DNA of 14,301 nt, taken from positions 1 through 14,301 of the forward strand of contig VGYW01000211.1 of the NCBI GenBank assembly GCA_016872875.1, written 5' to 3'. Both the position numbers and the translations under genes were made by a program. Under the pieces are notes generated by a model. It saw only the letters and a program-made list of their open reading frames with translations. It was not told the origin of the DNA and ran no database searches. Source of the DNA: Planctomycetota bacterium. GTDB taxonomy: Bacteria > Planctomycetota > PUPC01 > DSUN01. Of the stretch, positions 7,812-13,917 are shown piece after piece; within the stretch, counting starts at the first letter, position 1, and every line of letters begins with the position of its first letter.

Positions 7812-7840
7812 AGTGTACGCGCTCGCCAACGCTCTGTCAA
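7812..7840 (-). promoter_or_regulatory. Sigma70-type promoter for the antitoxin-toxin operon
   Basis: Reading the minus strand: TTGACA at 7840-7835, a 17-nt spacer, then TACACT at 7817-7812 (4 of 6 to TATAAT). Transcription would begin near 7805, about 33 nt before the antitoxin ATG. The -35 box overlaps that of the divergent sulfatase promoter. Confidence 0.65.
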
Positions 7841-7862
7841 CAGGGAGACGCTGTGGTATAAT
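7834..7862 (+). promoter_or_regulatory. Sigma70-type promoter for the sulfatase gene
   Basis: ctgtca at 7834-7839 (4 of 6 to TTGACA), a 17-nt spacer and a perfect TATAAT at 7857-7862. A start near 7869 leaves a leader of about 37 nt with ggagg at 7895-7899 before ATG 7906. It shares its -35 region with the minus-strand toxin-antitoxin promoter. Confidence 0.65.
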
Positions 7863-7905
7863 GCGGGCGGAGTTGGTGCCCATTCCTGCAACCCGGAGGC
7901 ACCCG

Positions 7906-9636
7906 ATGAACGCGAATGAAGGCGCAAAGCGCGCGAGGGGGGATTGGCCGCGGCGGCGCGTGTTGAAGGCTTCCGTGGCCGCAGGGGCGGCTGTCGCAGC
8001 GGGACCCGCCCTTCAAGCCGCGGAGCCGCCCGCGAGGAACCCGCCCAACGTCGTCTTCGTCTTCGCCGACCAGTGGCGCGCGCAGGCCACGGGCTACGCG
8101 GGCGACCCGAACGTCAAGACGCCCGTCCTCGACGCCCTGGCGAAGCGGAGCGTGAACTTCTCCCGCGCCATCGCCTCCTGCCCCGTCTGCTCCCCGTACC
8201 GCGCCTCGCTCATCACCGGGCAATACCCCCTCACCCACGGCGTCTTCATCAACGACGTCCACCTCCGCAACGAGACCACCTCGATCGCCGAGGCGTTCAA
8301 GGCCGGCGGCTACGACACGGCCTATATCGGCAAGTGGCATCTCCAGGGGCGCGGCCGCCTGGCCTTCATCCCCCGCGACGACCGCCAGGGCTTCGACTTC
8401 TGGCGCGTCTGCGAGTGCACCCACGACTACAACAAGTCCGTCTACCACGCCGACGGCCCCGAGCGCCTCGTCTGGCCCGGCTACGACGCGGAGGCCCAGA
8501 CCCGCTGCGCCCAGGCCTACATCCGCGGCGAGGGCCGCGACAAGGCCAAGCCCTTCCTCCTCATCCTCTCCTGGGGTCCGCCCCACAACCCCTACCAGAC
8601 CGCGCCCCAGCGGTTCCGCGAAATGTACGACCCTGCGAAGCTGGAGCTCCGCCCAAACGTCCCGCCCCCCGCCCAGGCCGCGGCCCGCCGCGACCTGGCC
8701 GGCTACTACGCCCACTGCTCCGCCCTCGACGCCTGCGTGGGCGACCTTCTCAAGACCATCGCCGAGGCCGGCCTCGCCGACCACACCCTCTTCGTCTTCA
8801 CCTCCGACCACGGCGACATGCTCGGCTCCCAGGGCCAACAGCGCAAGCAGCGTCCCTGGGATGAATCCATCCGCGTCCCATTCCTCCTCTCTCTCCCCTC
8901 TTCCCCTCTCCCTCGGGGAGAGGGCAGGGTGAGGGTGCCTTCCCCTCTCCCTCTGGGAGAGGGCAGGGTGAGGGTGCCTTCCCCTCTCCCTCTGGGAGAG
9001 GGCAGGGTGAGGGTGCCTTCCCCTCTCCCTCTGGGAGAGGGCAGGGTGAGGGTGCCTTCCCCTCTCCCTCGGGGAGAGGGCAGGGTGAGGGTGCCTGGAA
9101 CCGCCGAGCCGCCCCCTCAAGGCCGCGAGATCACCCAGCCTTTCGCCGAGCCCGACATCATGCCCACCCTCCTCCGCCTCTGCGGCCTCCACGTCCCCAA
9201 GAGCGTCGAGGGCCTCGACCTCAGCAGCCTGGTGACTGATGCAATTGTGGGCGGGGTGTCCTCACCCCGCGAGCCGCGGCGTGGGGACACGCCGCCCACA
9301 ACATATCCGGACTCCGCCCTCATCGCCTGCTACGCCCCATTCGGCGAATGGACTCGCCAGGGCGGCGGACGCGAATACCGCGGCCTCCGCGCCGCCCGCC
9401 ACACCTACGTGGAGACCCGCGAAGGCCCCTGGCTCCTCTTCGACAACGAGCGCGACCCCTACCAGCTCACCAACCTCGTCGGCAAGCCTGAAGCTGCCGA
9501 GGTCCAGGCCCACCTCGCCTCCGAGCTCAAGAAGCTCCTTGCCCAGCGGAACGACCAGTTCCTCTCCGGCTGGGACTACACCAAGAAGTGGGGCTACGCC
9601 GTGGACAAGAGCGGCACCGCCCCCACCGCGCCGTGA
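7906..9636 (+). CDS. Tat-exported Cys-type sulfatase with repeat insertions
   Basis: 576 residues from ATG 7906 (ggagg about 7 nt upstream; promoter at 7834-7862). The N-terminus WPRRRVLKASVAAGAAVAAG is a twin-arginine signal. FADQW (D55) supplies metal ligands; C95-S-P-Y-R99 is the CxPxR sulfatase signature whose Cys is converted to formylglycine by a separate enzyme not in this window. GKWHL, then SDHGDMLGS (D301, H302) with K314, complete the active-site set. It hydrolyses sulfate esters, plausibly on a polysaccharide, in the cell envelope. Two in-frame intrusions occur: 65 residues of 13-residue repeats (333-397) between IRVPFLLSLPS and the PDIMPTLLRLCGL helix, and 19 residues (about 447-465) before the C-terminal subdomain. 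Both fall in loops, so the enzyme may still fold. The family is certain, the substrate unknown. Confidence 0.93.
   Translation: MNANEGAKRARGDWPRRRVLKASVAAGAAVAAGPALQAAEPPARNPPNVVFVFADQWRAQATGYAGDPNVKTPVLDALAKRSVNFSRAIASCPVCSPYRASLITGQYPLTHGVFINDVHLRNETTSIAEAFKAGGYDTAYIGKWHLQGRGRLAFIPRDDRQGFDFWRVCECTHDYNKSVYHADGPERLVWPGYDAEAQTRCAQAYIRGEGRDKAKPFLLILSWGPPHNPYQTAPQRFREMYDPAKLELRPNVPPPAQAAARRDLAGYYAHCSALDACVGDLLKTIAEAGLADHTLFVFTSDHGDMLGSQGQQRKQRPWDESIRVPFLLSLPSSPLPRGEGRVRVPSPLPLGEGRVRVPSPLPLGEGRVRVPSPLPLGEGRVRVPSPLPRGEGRVRVPGTAEPPPQGREITQPFAEPDIMPTLLRLCGLHVPKSVEGLDLSSLVTDAIVGGVSSPREPRRGDTPPTTYPDSALIACYAPFGEWTRQGGGREYRGLRAARHTYVETREGPWLLFDNERDPYQLTNLVGKPEAAEVQAHLASELKKLLAQRNDQFLSGWDYTKKWGYAVDKSGTAPTAP
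8902..9096 (+). repeat. Five tandem 39-nt palindrome-containing units inside the sulfatase gene
   Basis: Units start at 8902, 8941, 8980, 9019 and 9058 and together span 195 bp. Each encodes 13 residues, SPLP(R/L)GEGRVRVP. Each contains a 9-bp hairpin, ccctctccc/gggagaggg, with a 3-nt loop: TCG in units 1 and 5, TCT in units 2-4. Units 2, 3 and 4 are identical to each other. There are no spacers between units, so this is not a CRISPR array. Confidence 0.95.
9245..9301. repeat. 57-bp imperfect palindrome (ttgtgggcgg family) inside the sulfatase gene
   Basis: Arms ttgtgggcgg (9245-9254) and ccgcccacaa (9292-9301) are perfect complements. The inner arms (ggtgtcctcaccccgcg and cgcggcgtggggacac) pair with a few mismatches around a short centre. 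Length 57 bp is 19 codons, giving VGGVSSPREPRRGDTPPT in the protein. It shares its gtgggcggg start and cgcccac end with 3561-3632. Confidence 0.88.
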
Positions 9637-9681
9637 ACCCGGCTCTCGGTAGTTCGGCGCTCGCACTGTGCCCTCAGGGGC

Positions 9682-9710
9682 TTGACACCACCATGCAATC
9701 GGGCTACCAT
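9682..9710 (+). promoter_or_regulatory. Sigma70-type promoter for the EcoRV-like R-M operon
   Basis: TTGACA at 9682-9687, a 17-nt spacer and TACCAT at 9705-9710 (4 of 6). It lies between the sulfatase stop and the endonuclease ATG at 9759, giving a leader of about 40 nt. No control-protein gene or obvious C-box was seen. Confidence 0.6.
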
Positions 9711-9758
9711 GCAGCCGGAGCGCCAACAATGGCCACGTTACCGAGGCGGTGAGGAAGG

Positions 9759-10541
9759 ATGGACAGCGCATCGTTCTTGAGAGCTCTTCAGGCCCGGGTC
9801 GCAACCTTCAACAAGGCGGTGGCGACGAGCGATGGCGACTGGATCATCAAGGGCTTCATAGACATTGCACGGAACATCTATGCCATCTCTCTGGACACGA
9901 AGGTGATATCGAAGGTGATGGAGCTTCTGCTCTTCCCCGAACTGGCAAGGTTCGCCGAAGAGCAACACTTGAAGATGGTCCTGGCTCAACACCAGAACTT
10001 CTACCCGGACATCAGCTTTGTGGACTCGCACGGGCACAGGTTCGCCCTCGACCTGAAGAGCACGTATCGCGTCGGTGAACACAAGGTGAACGGCATGACC
10101 CTCGGGGCATTCACCGGCTACTTCCGTGACAGGGAGAGCAAGAAGAACATCACGTTCCCTTACTCCTCATACCAGGGTCATTTCGTCCTGGGCATCATTT
10201 ACTCACAGGCGCCTCAGCGACAGGACCAACGCCGCCGCTACACGCTGGATGAGCTCGAGAGCATTTCGTCGGTCATCACCGACTTCGCCTTCTTCGTGCA
10301 GGAGAAGTACCGAATAGCTTCGGACAGGCCTGGCAGCGGCAACACGAAGAACATCGGCTCCGCAACAAACACCTCGAGGCTGGTTGAAGGAAGGGGGCCG
10401 TTTGCAGAGCTGGGCAAAGGAGTCTTCGACGTCTATTGGATGTTCTACCTCACTGAGGATATGGCGCGCGCCGCCGAGCTCCGCAAGAGGCCGTACACCA
10501 ACCTTAAGAGCTACCTGAACTATAAGGGGCTGACACAGTGA
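9759..10541 (+). CDS. EcoRV-like type II restriction endonuclease
   Basis: 260 residues, against about 245 for EcoRV. It aligns by eye with EcoRV over its length. DTKVISKVMEL (46-56) matches DTKVLSTIFEL, with E55 at the position of EcoRV E45. HQNFYPD (78-84) matches QNHYPD. The PD...DxK active site is D84, D98 and K100 (EcoRV D74, D90, K92). PGSGNTKNIGS (191-201) matches the recognition-loop segment GSGNTTNIGS, and LVEGRG then FDVYW match FVEGKG and LDYW. EcoRV cuts GATATC bluntly; the conserved recognition loop suggests the same or a closely related site here, which is inference. The gene is AT-richer than its neighbours (28 G+C in 60 at 10141-10200, against 44 in 60 at 4561-4620). Its stop overlaps the methyltransferase start (GTGA). 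Confidence 0.92.
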   Translation: MDSASFLRALQARVATFNKAVATSDGDWIIKGFIDIARNIYAISLDTKVISKVMELLLFPELARFAEEQHLKMVLAQHQNFYPDISFVDSHGHRFALDLKSTYRVGEHKVNGMTLGAFTGYFRDRESKKNITFPYSSYQGHFVLGIIYSQAPQRQDQRRRYTLDELESISSVITDFAFFVQEKYRIASDRPGSGNTKNIGSATNTSRLVEGRGPFAELGKGVFDVYWMFYLTEDMARAAELRKRPYTNLKSYLNYKGLTQ

Positions 10542-11470
10542 AGTTCCAACCGCTGCCAAGGTTAGTCCACCGAGTCCTCGTGCCTCCCCTCAAGTGCCAG
10601 GGGATAAAGACAAAGCTCGTTCCGTTCATCCTCGCCAATATCCGATGGGATGGCCGCGGGCGCTGGATCGAGCCTTTTCTGGGCTCAGGGGTGGTCCTCT
10701 TGAATGTAGCCCCGGACCGCGCCCTGGCCTGCGACATCAATCCCCATATCGTCGCCCTCTACCGAGGAATCCTCAAGGGTCGCGTCACCCCGCAGGCTGT
10801 TGGGGCTCACCTGACAGCGGAAGGCGAGCGCCTGATGGCCTTAGGGGAAGACCACTACTACAGGATACGTGAACGCTTCAACGAGACTGCCGACCCTCTG
10901 GATTTTACTCTCCTGAATCGGGCGTGCTTCAACGGGGTCATGCGCTTCAACAAGAAGGGCGAGTTCAATGTCCCCTTCTGCCGGAAGCTCGAGCGCTTCC
11001 AGCAGGCCTACGTAACCAAGATCGTGAACCAGGTAGCGGCGCTGCGTGACATCATGACGGGGAAGGACTGGCACTTCCAAGCCGCGGACTGGCGAGAAGC
11101 CCTGAGCAACGTGGATGAGGGGGACTTTGTGTATCTGGACCCACCTTACATTGGACGGCACACCGACTACTACAGCCAATGGTCCGAGCGCGAGGCCGTG
11201 GAGCTGGCCAGAGCTACCCGCTTGCTCCCGTGTGGCTTCGCCGTCTCCATGTGGAAAGAGAACAGGTATCGCTCGAACGACCACCTGGCTCGGCACTGGC
11301 AAGGCATGGTCGAGAAAACAGTCAGCCACTTCTACCACGTCGGCTCGACCGAGGACCTTCGAAACGCGATGGTCGAAGCCCTGTGCATCAAGCCGGGCTA
11401 CGAAGCACCGCCCCGGGAGCGAAGCCTCACTAGAGGGCCAGAGCAGTTGACCCTCGCCTTAGCAGAATGA
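10538..11470 (+). CDS. Dam-family adenine-N6 DNA methyltransferase of the EcoRV-like system
   Basis: 310 residues from GTG 10538, overlapping the endonuclease stop by 4 bases; aagggg lies 9 nt upstream. Motif I is EPFLGSG (45-51) with CDINPHIV after it for SAM binding. LLNRACFNGVMRFNKKGEFN (about 125-144) is the Dam/DpnII-type segment, and DPPY (201-204) is the catalytic motif IV, so this is an alpha-class N6-adenine enzyme. A motif X-like start is KCQGIKTKLVPF (19-30). M.EcoRV belongs to the same class, so the expected job is to protect the endonuclease's site by adenine methylation. Order R then M with coupled translation is notable, since host protection depends on the second gene. Confidence 0.9.
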   Translation: MKFQPLPRLVHRVLVPPLKCQGIKTKLVPFILANIRWDGRGRWIEPFLGSGVVLLNVAPDRALACDINPHIVALYRGILKGRVTPQAVGAHLTAEGERLMALGEDHYYRIRERFNETADPLDFTLLNRACFNGVMRFNKKGEFNVPFCRKLERFQQAYVTKIVNQVAALRDIMTGKDWHFQAADWREALSNVDEGDFVYLDPPYIGRHTDYYSQWSEREAVELARATRLLPCGFAVSMWKENRYRSNDHLARHWQGMVEKTVSHFYHVGSTEDLRNAMVEALCIKPGYEAPPRERSLTRGPEQLTLALAE

Positions 11471-11546
11471 TGCAGCATGTGAATCTATGGCGGAATCCCG
11501 TAGGACCACTGCCGGTGGGCCGCGGAGGTGGCTTCCGGGCAAGCAC

Positions 11547-12365
11547 CTATGGGGAAAGGCCCAACTGCCGAGACAGAGCAGATTGGACTTGCCGCTCAAA
11601 CTCGTCGCGTGGCGGCGGAACAGCGGCGGTAAGAGACAGGACAGCGCCTTCAAGTGTGGTGGGCACGGCCTGCTCAAGCCGAAGGCGGTACGCATTCCCG
11701 CAGTCTTCGGCCCGGTAGACGAGCCACGTGAGTTCCGCGTTTGACGGGTCAACACTCGGGCAGGGAGGCAGCCAATCGTAGAAGTCGTTGTGGATGGCGA
11801 TGAGGAGCTTCTTGCCCCATCGCCGCAGGGCGGGGACCTTCAGCATAAGCTGCGGCATCAACCGTTTGTGTGAGGAGCTACGGTAGTCCGCATGGCGGTT
11901 CGTCGCCGGCTCCAGCACCTGGCCCGTCCGCAGGTAGTGGTCAAACTCCCCACGCATTCCGGCCCCTGACATATAGACCGACTGCACCTCAAGGGCGCAG
12001 AAATCCACCAGCCGACCCTCGTTGTGTTTTGCGATCACGAAGTCGATCTTCCCCAGTTTGGCCGACCCTACGGTGGACCGCAGGAACGGCACTTCGGGGA
12101 TGACCGCAGTGTCCTCGTCTGAACCGAATGCAATCTTCGCCGCGTCATGGAAGATGGTGTTCCCTTCTCGGAAGCGGCATGGGCACGTGATAACAACCGC
12201 GGTCCCTTCTACCAGGCTACAGATGCCCAGTGGGTTGAGCGCCTCGTACTTCGCGCATCGCTCATCCCGGAAGGGACACCACTTCCGCTGTCCGGCGGCC
12301 GCCGCCTCTTGGGACAGGTTTTCAACCTTGTATCCGAAGACTTCCGCAAGACGCAACTTGGCCAA
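11547..12365 (-). CDS. NotI-like restriction endonuclease
   Basis: 272 residues, shorter than NotI itself (about 380). A cysteine-rich N-terminal half (C30, C37, C49, C61, C63; KWCPFRDERC, GICS, CPCRF) matches the cysteine metal-binding fold known in NotI. KIDFVIAK (D108) followed by DFCALEVQSVYMSG (E126, Q128) is the NotI-type variant of the PD-(D/E)xK site, ending in ExQ. The start is a TTG at 12365 with agaggg about 8 nt upstream; no better start fits the conserved N-terminus. It begins 17 bp after the methyltransferase stop, so both are one operon. NotI cuts GCGGCCGC; whether this relative shares that site cannot be told from sequence. Family call is by motif recognition. Confidence 0.78.
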   Translation of the reverse strand: MAKLRLAEVFGYKVENLSQEAAAAGQRKWCPFRDERCAKYEALNPLGICSLVEGTAVVITCPCRFREGNTIFHDAAKIAFGSDEDTAVIPEVPFLRSTVGSAKLGKIDFVIAKHNEGRLVDFCALEVQSVYMSGAGMRGEFDHYLRTGQVLEPATNRHADYRSSSHKRLMPQLMLKVPALRRWGKKLLIAIHNDFYDWLPPCPSVDPSNAELTWLVYRAEDCGNAYRLRLEQAVPTTLEGAVLSLTAAVPPPRDEFERQVQSALSRQLGLSP

Positions 12366-12382
12366 GACCTGTCCCTCTCAGC

Positions 12383-13675
12383 TTACGGTTTCCTCAGGGC
12401 CACGATGTTCTCGGGTAGGCTCATGGAGTGGCTAGTGCTGCGGCGGTTGCGGACGGTTTCGATGTAGGAGTCGGCGAAGCCGAGGTCGGCGGCGATGTCG
12501 CGGAGGACGTCGGTGACGGGGATCTTGACGCCCTTGCAGGTCTGGTCGCCGACGACAAAGAGCGCCCAGCCGCCCGGCCTGAGGACCCGAAGGCTCTCGC
12601 GCAGGCAGGCGAACATGTCGCCGAAGTACTCACGCACCATGCGGGGGTAGTCCCAGCCCCAGTTCTTGTCCTTCGTGACCTCGTGGATGGCCCGCGAGAC
12701 CGTTTGGACGCTGTCGTAGCCGGCGACAAGGGCCTGGTTGTTGTCGGTCTTGTAGATGTTCTTCGGGCTGCCGCGGACCATGAGCTTCTTGATAGCCCGA
12801 ACGTCGTCCATGGTCTCGATGAAGCCGAGGAAGTACAGCTCGGCGCGGGTCTGGCGCGTGTACTCGATGTCGGTGGGGTAAGGCGGGGATGTGAAGAGGA
12901 CGTCAATGCTATCGGCTTCCACCTGGCCCGAGAGGTCGCGGGCATCGCCCTGGAACACACGAGCTCTGGGCTGCTTGTGGAGGTCGAGGCTGCGAAGAAG
13001 CTGAAGGTCGGCCGCAATGGTCATCAGCTTTCGCTTGAGGGTCACGCGCAACGGCGGCCTGGGCTTCTTGACAAAGGTGATGCCTGGGCACATCGAGACC
13101 TGAGACGACTCGAAGAGAGCCTTGGCATAGGCCATGCGAAGGAGGTTCTTCACGCCACGCCCGGTCGAGGGGAGCTCTTGAAGCACTTGTCGCGCAGCGA
13201 TGACCTCCCTGAGCACGGAGGGGAGGAACCACTTGTTGAAGGACTTCATCGGGATGGCGGAGGCCGCACTCAGGTCGGAGCCGTCTTCCTGGAGCTTGCG
13301 GCCGAGCGCGTCCAGGACTTCAGCGGCCCGGCTCTTGAACTGACCGAGCGCCACGTCCCACGTGGTCTTGGCCTCGGAGACGAGGCACATCAGGGGATTG
13401 GCGTCCACCCCGGTGGCCTGGAAGCCGAGGAACTGCGCGGCAACCAGGGTCGTGCCGCTGCCGCAGAAGGGGTCGAGAACCACGGTCTCCTCGCCCGTAG
13501 CGTGCTCGCGGAGCTTGCGGGCGGCGAGGTCCGCCTCGAAGCCCTGGGTATAGTCGTACCAGCGGTGGACGTGCTCCGAGGCGGCCAGGGCCTGGGCATC
13601 GGCCGGGAACGACAGGACGAGCTGCTCGGATGGCTCAGACGGACCGAGGACGAGGGCTTGGTCTTTCCTGCTCAC
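12383..13675 (-). CDS. SPPY-type DNA methyltransferase (probable N4-cytosine) of the NotI-like system
   Basis: 430 residues from GTG 13675. This start is preferred over the open frame to 13939 because the promoter at 13700-13728 lies inside that extension and because the extension would translate a repeat element. Motif I is DPFCGSGTT (68-76) with GVDANPL after it, motif III-like FQGDARDL (241-248), and motif IV TSPPYPTD (262-269), so motif I precedes IV. TSPPY is most often seen in N4-cytosine enzymes, though some N6-adenine enzymes share it. RVLRPGGWALFVVGDQ (363-378) is a typical late Rossmann strand. It is the first gene of a minus-strand operon with the NotI-like endonuclease, so it would be made before the nuclease. 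Confidence 0.87.
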   Translation of the reverse strand: MSRKDQALVLGPSEPSEQLVLSFPADAQALAASEHVHRWYDYTQGFEADLAARKLREHATGEETVVLDPFCGSGTTLVAAQFLGFQATGVDANPLMCLVSEAKTTWDVALGQFKSRAAEVLDALGRKLQEDGSDLSAASAIPMKSFNKWFLPSVLREVIAARQVLQELPSTGRGVKNLLRMAYAKALFESSQVSMCPGITFVKKPRPPLRVTLKRKLMTIAADLQLLRSLDLHKQPRARVFQGDARDLSGQVEADSIDVLFTSPPYPTDIEYTRQTRAELYFLGFIETMDDVRAIKKLMVRGSPKNIYKTDNNQALVAGYDSVQTVSRAIHEVTKDKNWGWDYPRMVREYFGDMFACLRESLRVLRPGGWALFVVGDQTCKGVKIPVTDVLRDIAADLGFADSYIETVRNRRSTSHSMSLPENIVALRKP

Positions 13676-13699
13676 GTTCGCGCCAACTCCTTCGCCCCC

Positions 13700-13728
13700 A
13701 TCATGCGCCACGGGGGCGGCGTTGTCAA
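13700..13728 (-). promoter_or_regulatory. Sigma70-type promoter for the NotI-like R-M operon
   Basis: On the minus strand: TTGACA at 13728-13723, a 17-nt spacer and CATGAT at 13705-13700 (4 of 6). It would start transcription near 13693, about 18 nt before GTG 13675, with aaggag between. This supports the short start of the methyltransferase. Confidence 0.6.
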
Positions 13729-13730
13729 GG

Positions 13731-13757
13731 TTGACTCTCTGAGGCGCCTTGTGTAAT
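13731..13757 (+). promoter_or_regulatory. Possible promoter for the metallophosphoesterase gene
   Basis: TTGACT at 13731-13736 and TGTAAT at 13752-13757 (5 of 6 each), but with a short 15-nt spacer. It lies back to back with the methyltransferase promoter. If used, the paired hairpins at 13791-13873 would lie in the 5' leader of the downstream gene. Confidence 0.35.
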
Positions 13758-13790
13758 CTGCTCTTGGCCTTGAAGGTGCTCGCCCCCCCG

Positions 13791-13873
13791 CACGCCCAAA
13801 CACGTTTGGGCGTGGCACCCGAGGGCATCCTGATTGAACGAAGGGTGCCACGCCCAAGCTGTGCTTGGGCGTG
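13791..13873. repeat. Second paired-hairpin element, upstream of the metallophosphoesterase
   Basis: Hairpin 1 cacgcccaaac/gtttgggcgtg at 13791-13814 (loop ac) and hairpin 2 cacgcccaagc/gcttgggcgtg at 13849-13873 (loop tgt), both 11-bp perfect stems. They are joined by gcaccc (13815-13820) and its complement gggtgc (13843-13848), the same plan as the core of 5217-5354. I saw no counterpart of that copy's 20-bp outer arms. No gene lies in 13676-13917. Confidence 0.88.
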
Positions 13874-13917
13874 TGTCCCGCAGAAGCAGCCGATTTGCTG
13901 GCACGAGGAACTCGCGC

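Noticed and set aside
7537..7905. Upstream extension of the sulfatase reading frame
   Set aside because: It runs antisense through the antitoxin and across the divergent promoters; the twin-arginine signal, ribosome site and promoter all point to ATG 7906.
8902..9096. CRISPR-like array
   Set aside because: Units are directly adjacent with no unique spacers, in frame inside a sulfatase, and no cas gene is present.
7837..9192. Long minus-strand open frame opposite the sulfatase
   Set aside because: Shadow frame of a well-supported gene; its apparent repeats are the reverse complement of the 39-nt array.
9709..9780. Small upstream ORF as a leader peptide for the endonuclease
   Set aside because: A 23-codon frame starts at ATG 9709 but has no ribosome site and begins inside the predicted -10 box, so it would not be transcribed whole.
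10594..11338. Alternative-frame and antisense ORFs over the Dam-like methyltransferase
   Set aside because: No motifs or start signals, and the real frame carries motif I and DPPY.
11471..11546. Bidirectional terminator between the convergent R-M operons
   Set aside because: Only short weak stems (ccac/gtgg) and no T-run on either strand; nothing supportable in this gap.
12428..13756. Long plus-strand open frame opposite the methyltransferase
   Set aside because: Antisense shadow created by high GC at codon third positions; the minus-strand product has all methyltransferase motifs.
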